Of a stretch of 64,000 nt of DNA, positions 63,460-64,000 are shown one piece after another. Location: contig OX031065.1 in assembly GCA_943736015.1 (NCBI GenBank), forward strand, positions 38,640,427 through 38,704,426, written 5' to 3'. Below the pieces are notes generated by a model. That model was not told the origin of the DNA, searched no databases, and saw nothing but the letters and a program-made list of their open reading frames with translations. Position 1 is the stretch's first letter; each line of letters opens with the position of its first letter. Origin of the DNA: Tridacna crocea. Taxonomy: Eukaryota; Mollusca; Bivalvia; Cardiida; Cardiidae. The position numbers and the translations under genes were made by a program.

Positions 63460-64000
63460 TTTACGAGGGTTGTCCCAAAATTAGGTGACAAATTTCATAA
63501 ACGAGCCCTTTTCACACATTTTAATCATGAAGATATTATGTCACTTTATATTAAGTCTCTAATGAAATGTAAGCTTTATTTTTACTTTAAATTCACAAAA
63601 TTGATAAGGAGGTATGTTTGCTGGCAAAAGCCATTTTCTCTATGTACGTTTTTGTATGAACTTCATTCATGTACAAATATTTTCGATATTTCATATCATT
63701 TCTGCTTCATATTACATGGACGTTTTCTTCTGAAACTTTGATTGCATCACAGAAAATATGAATGTTATCGAGTAAGTAAGTAACAGACAGTATACAAACA
63801 AATGAAAAAGACAGGTAGAAAATAGGAAATTTGAAATAACGATGTCAGAAGATTTCGTGGCACAGCCGTTACAGTTATAAAGATTAAACAAGACTATCTA
63901 TAAAACAAATCTGGCGTTCTGAAAAGTTTCAAACATTACTCGGGCACTGGTTTAAAGGTGCAATGGCAGTAAAACAGATTTACGGACAGGTGAAGGCTAG
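63460..64000 (+). mobile_element. Possible mariner-like terminus and unassigned sequence
   Basis: TTACGAGGGTTGTCCCAAAA at 63460 is a mariner-style terminal motif. No transposase is seen before the window ends; the open frame 63418-63741 does not show a DDD/E core. GTAAGTAAGTAAC at 63774 is a short tetranucleotide repeat. Confidence 0.35.

Noticed and set aside
63418-63741. 107-codon frame near the window end as a mariner transposase
   Set aside because: No catalytic motif or helix-turn-helix was seen; only the terminal motif is suggestive.

Overview
The window looks like nuclear DNA of a marine bivalve mollusc. It is AT-rich, exons are short and split by introns full of repeats, no operons occur, and the dominant repeats have the architecture known from bivalves: elements with a tandem ~165-170 bp core and hairpin ends, a tRNA-derived SINE, and many palindromic MITEs. 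The species call is inference from repeat style only.

Layout. 1-8.4 kb: hairpin MITEs, a degenerate tandem array (4.6-6.0 kb) and a 1.7 kb long-inverted-repeat element (6.1-7.8 kb). 8.4-15.4 kb: two probable exons of an unrecognised minus-strand gene whose intron holds a tandem-core rolling-circle-like element, itself invaded by two hAT-like elements, one of which carries a TA-flanked MITE. 15.5-17.45 kb: a second tandem-core element. 18.15-20.97 kb: a complete-looking hAT transposon with an uninterrupted transposase frame. 21.8 kb: a 155 bp hAT-type MITE. 23.56-25.23 kb: an uninterrupted 554-codon gene of unknown function. 26-44 kb: mainly palindromic MITEs, SINE copies and microsatellites. 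44.7-48.8 kb: a minus-strand multi-exon gene for a probable secreted protein with at least three ShKT-type six-cysteine domains. 49.9 and 59.5 kb: two 259 bp Mutator-type MITEs with perfect 9-bp target duplications. 53.3 kb: a probable first coding exon of a plus-strand gene. 55-57.4 kb: a third tandem-core element nested in another inverted-repeat element. 57.7-64 kb: more MITEs and unassigned sequence.

The most striking content is a family of ~230 bp MITEs (about 50 copies and fragments) that start and end in TTAA, have CCCTTTACC-type ends and carry a near-perfect ~66 bp palindrome in the centre. The TTAA ends suggest piggyBac-type mobilisation. Several copies abut and share one TTAA, and several have lost one palindrome arm. 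At least two unrelated families also have perfect central palindromes. No RNA gene, CRISPR array or prokaryote-like system was found. Nearly all small reading frames elsewhere are translations of these repeats. Boundaries, splice sites and target duplications were read by eye; no similarity search was possible.
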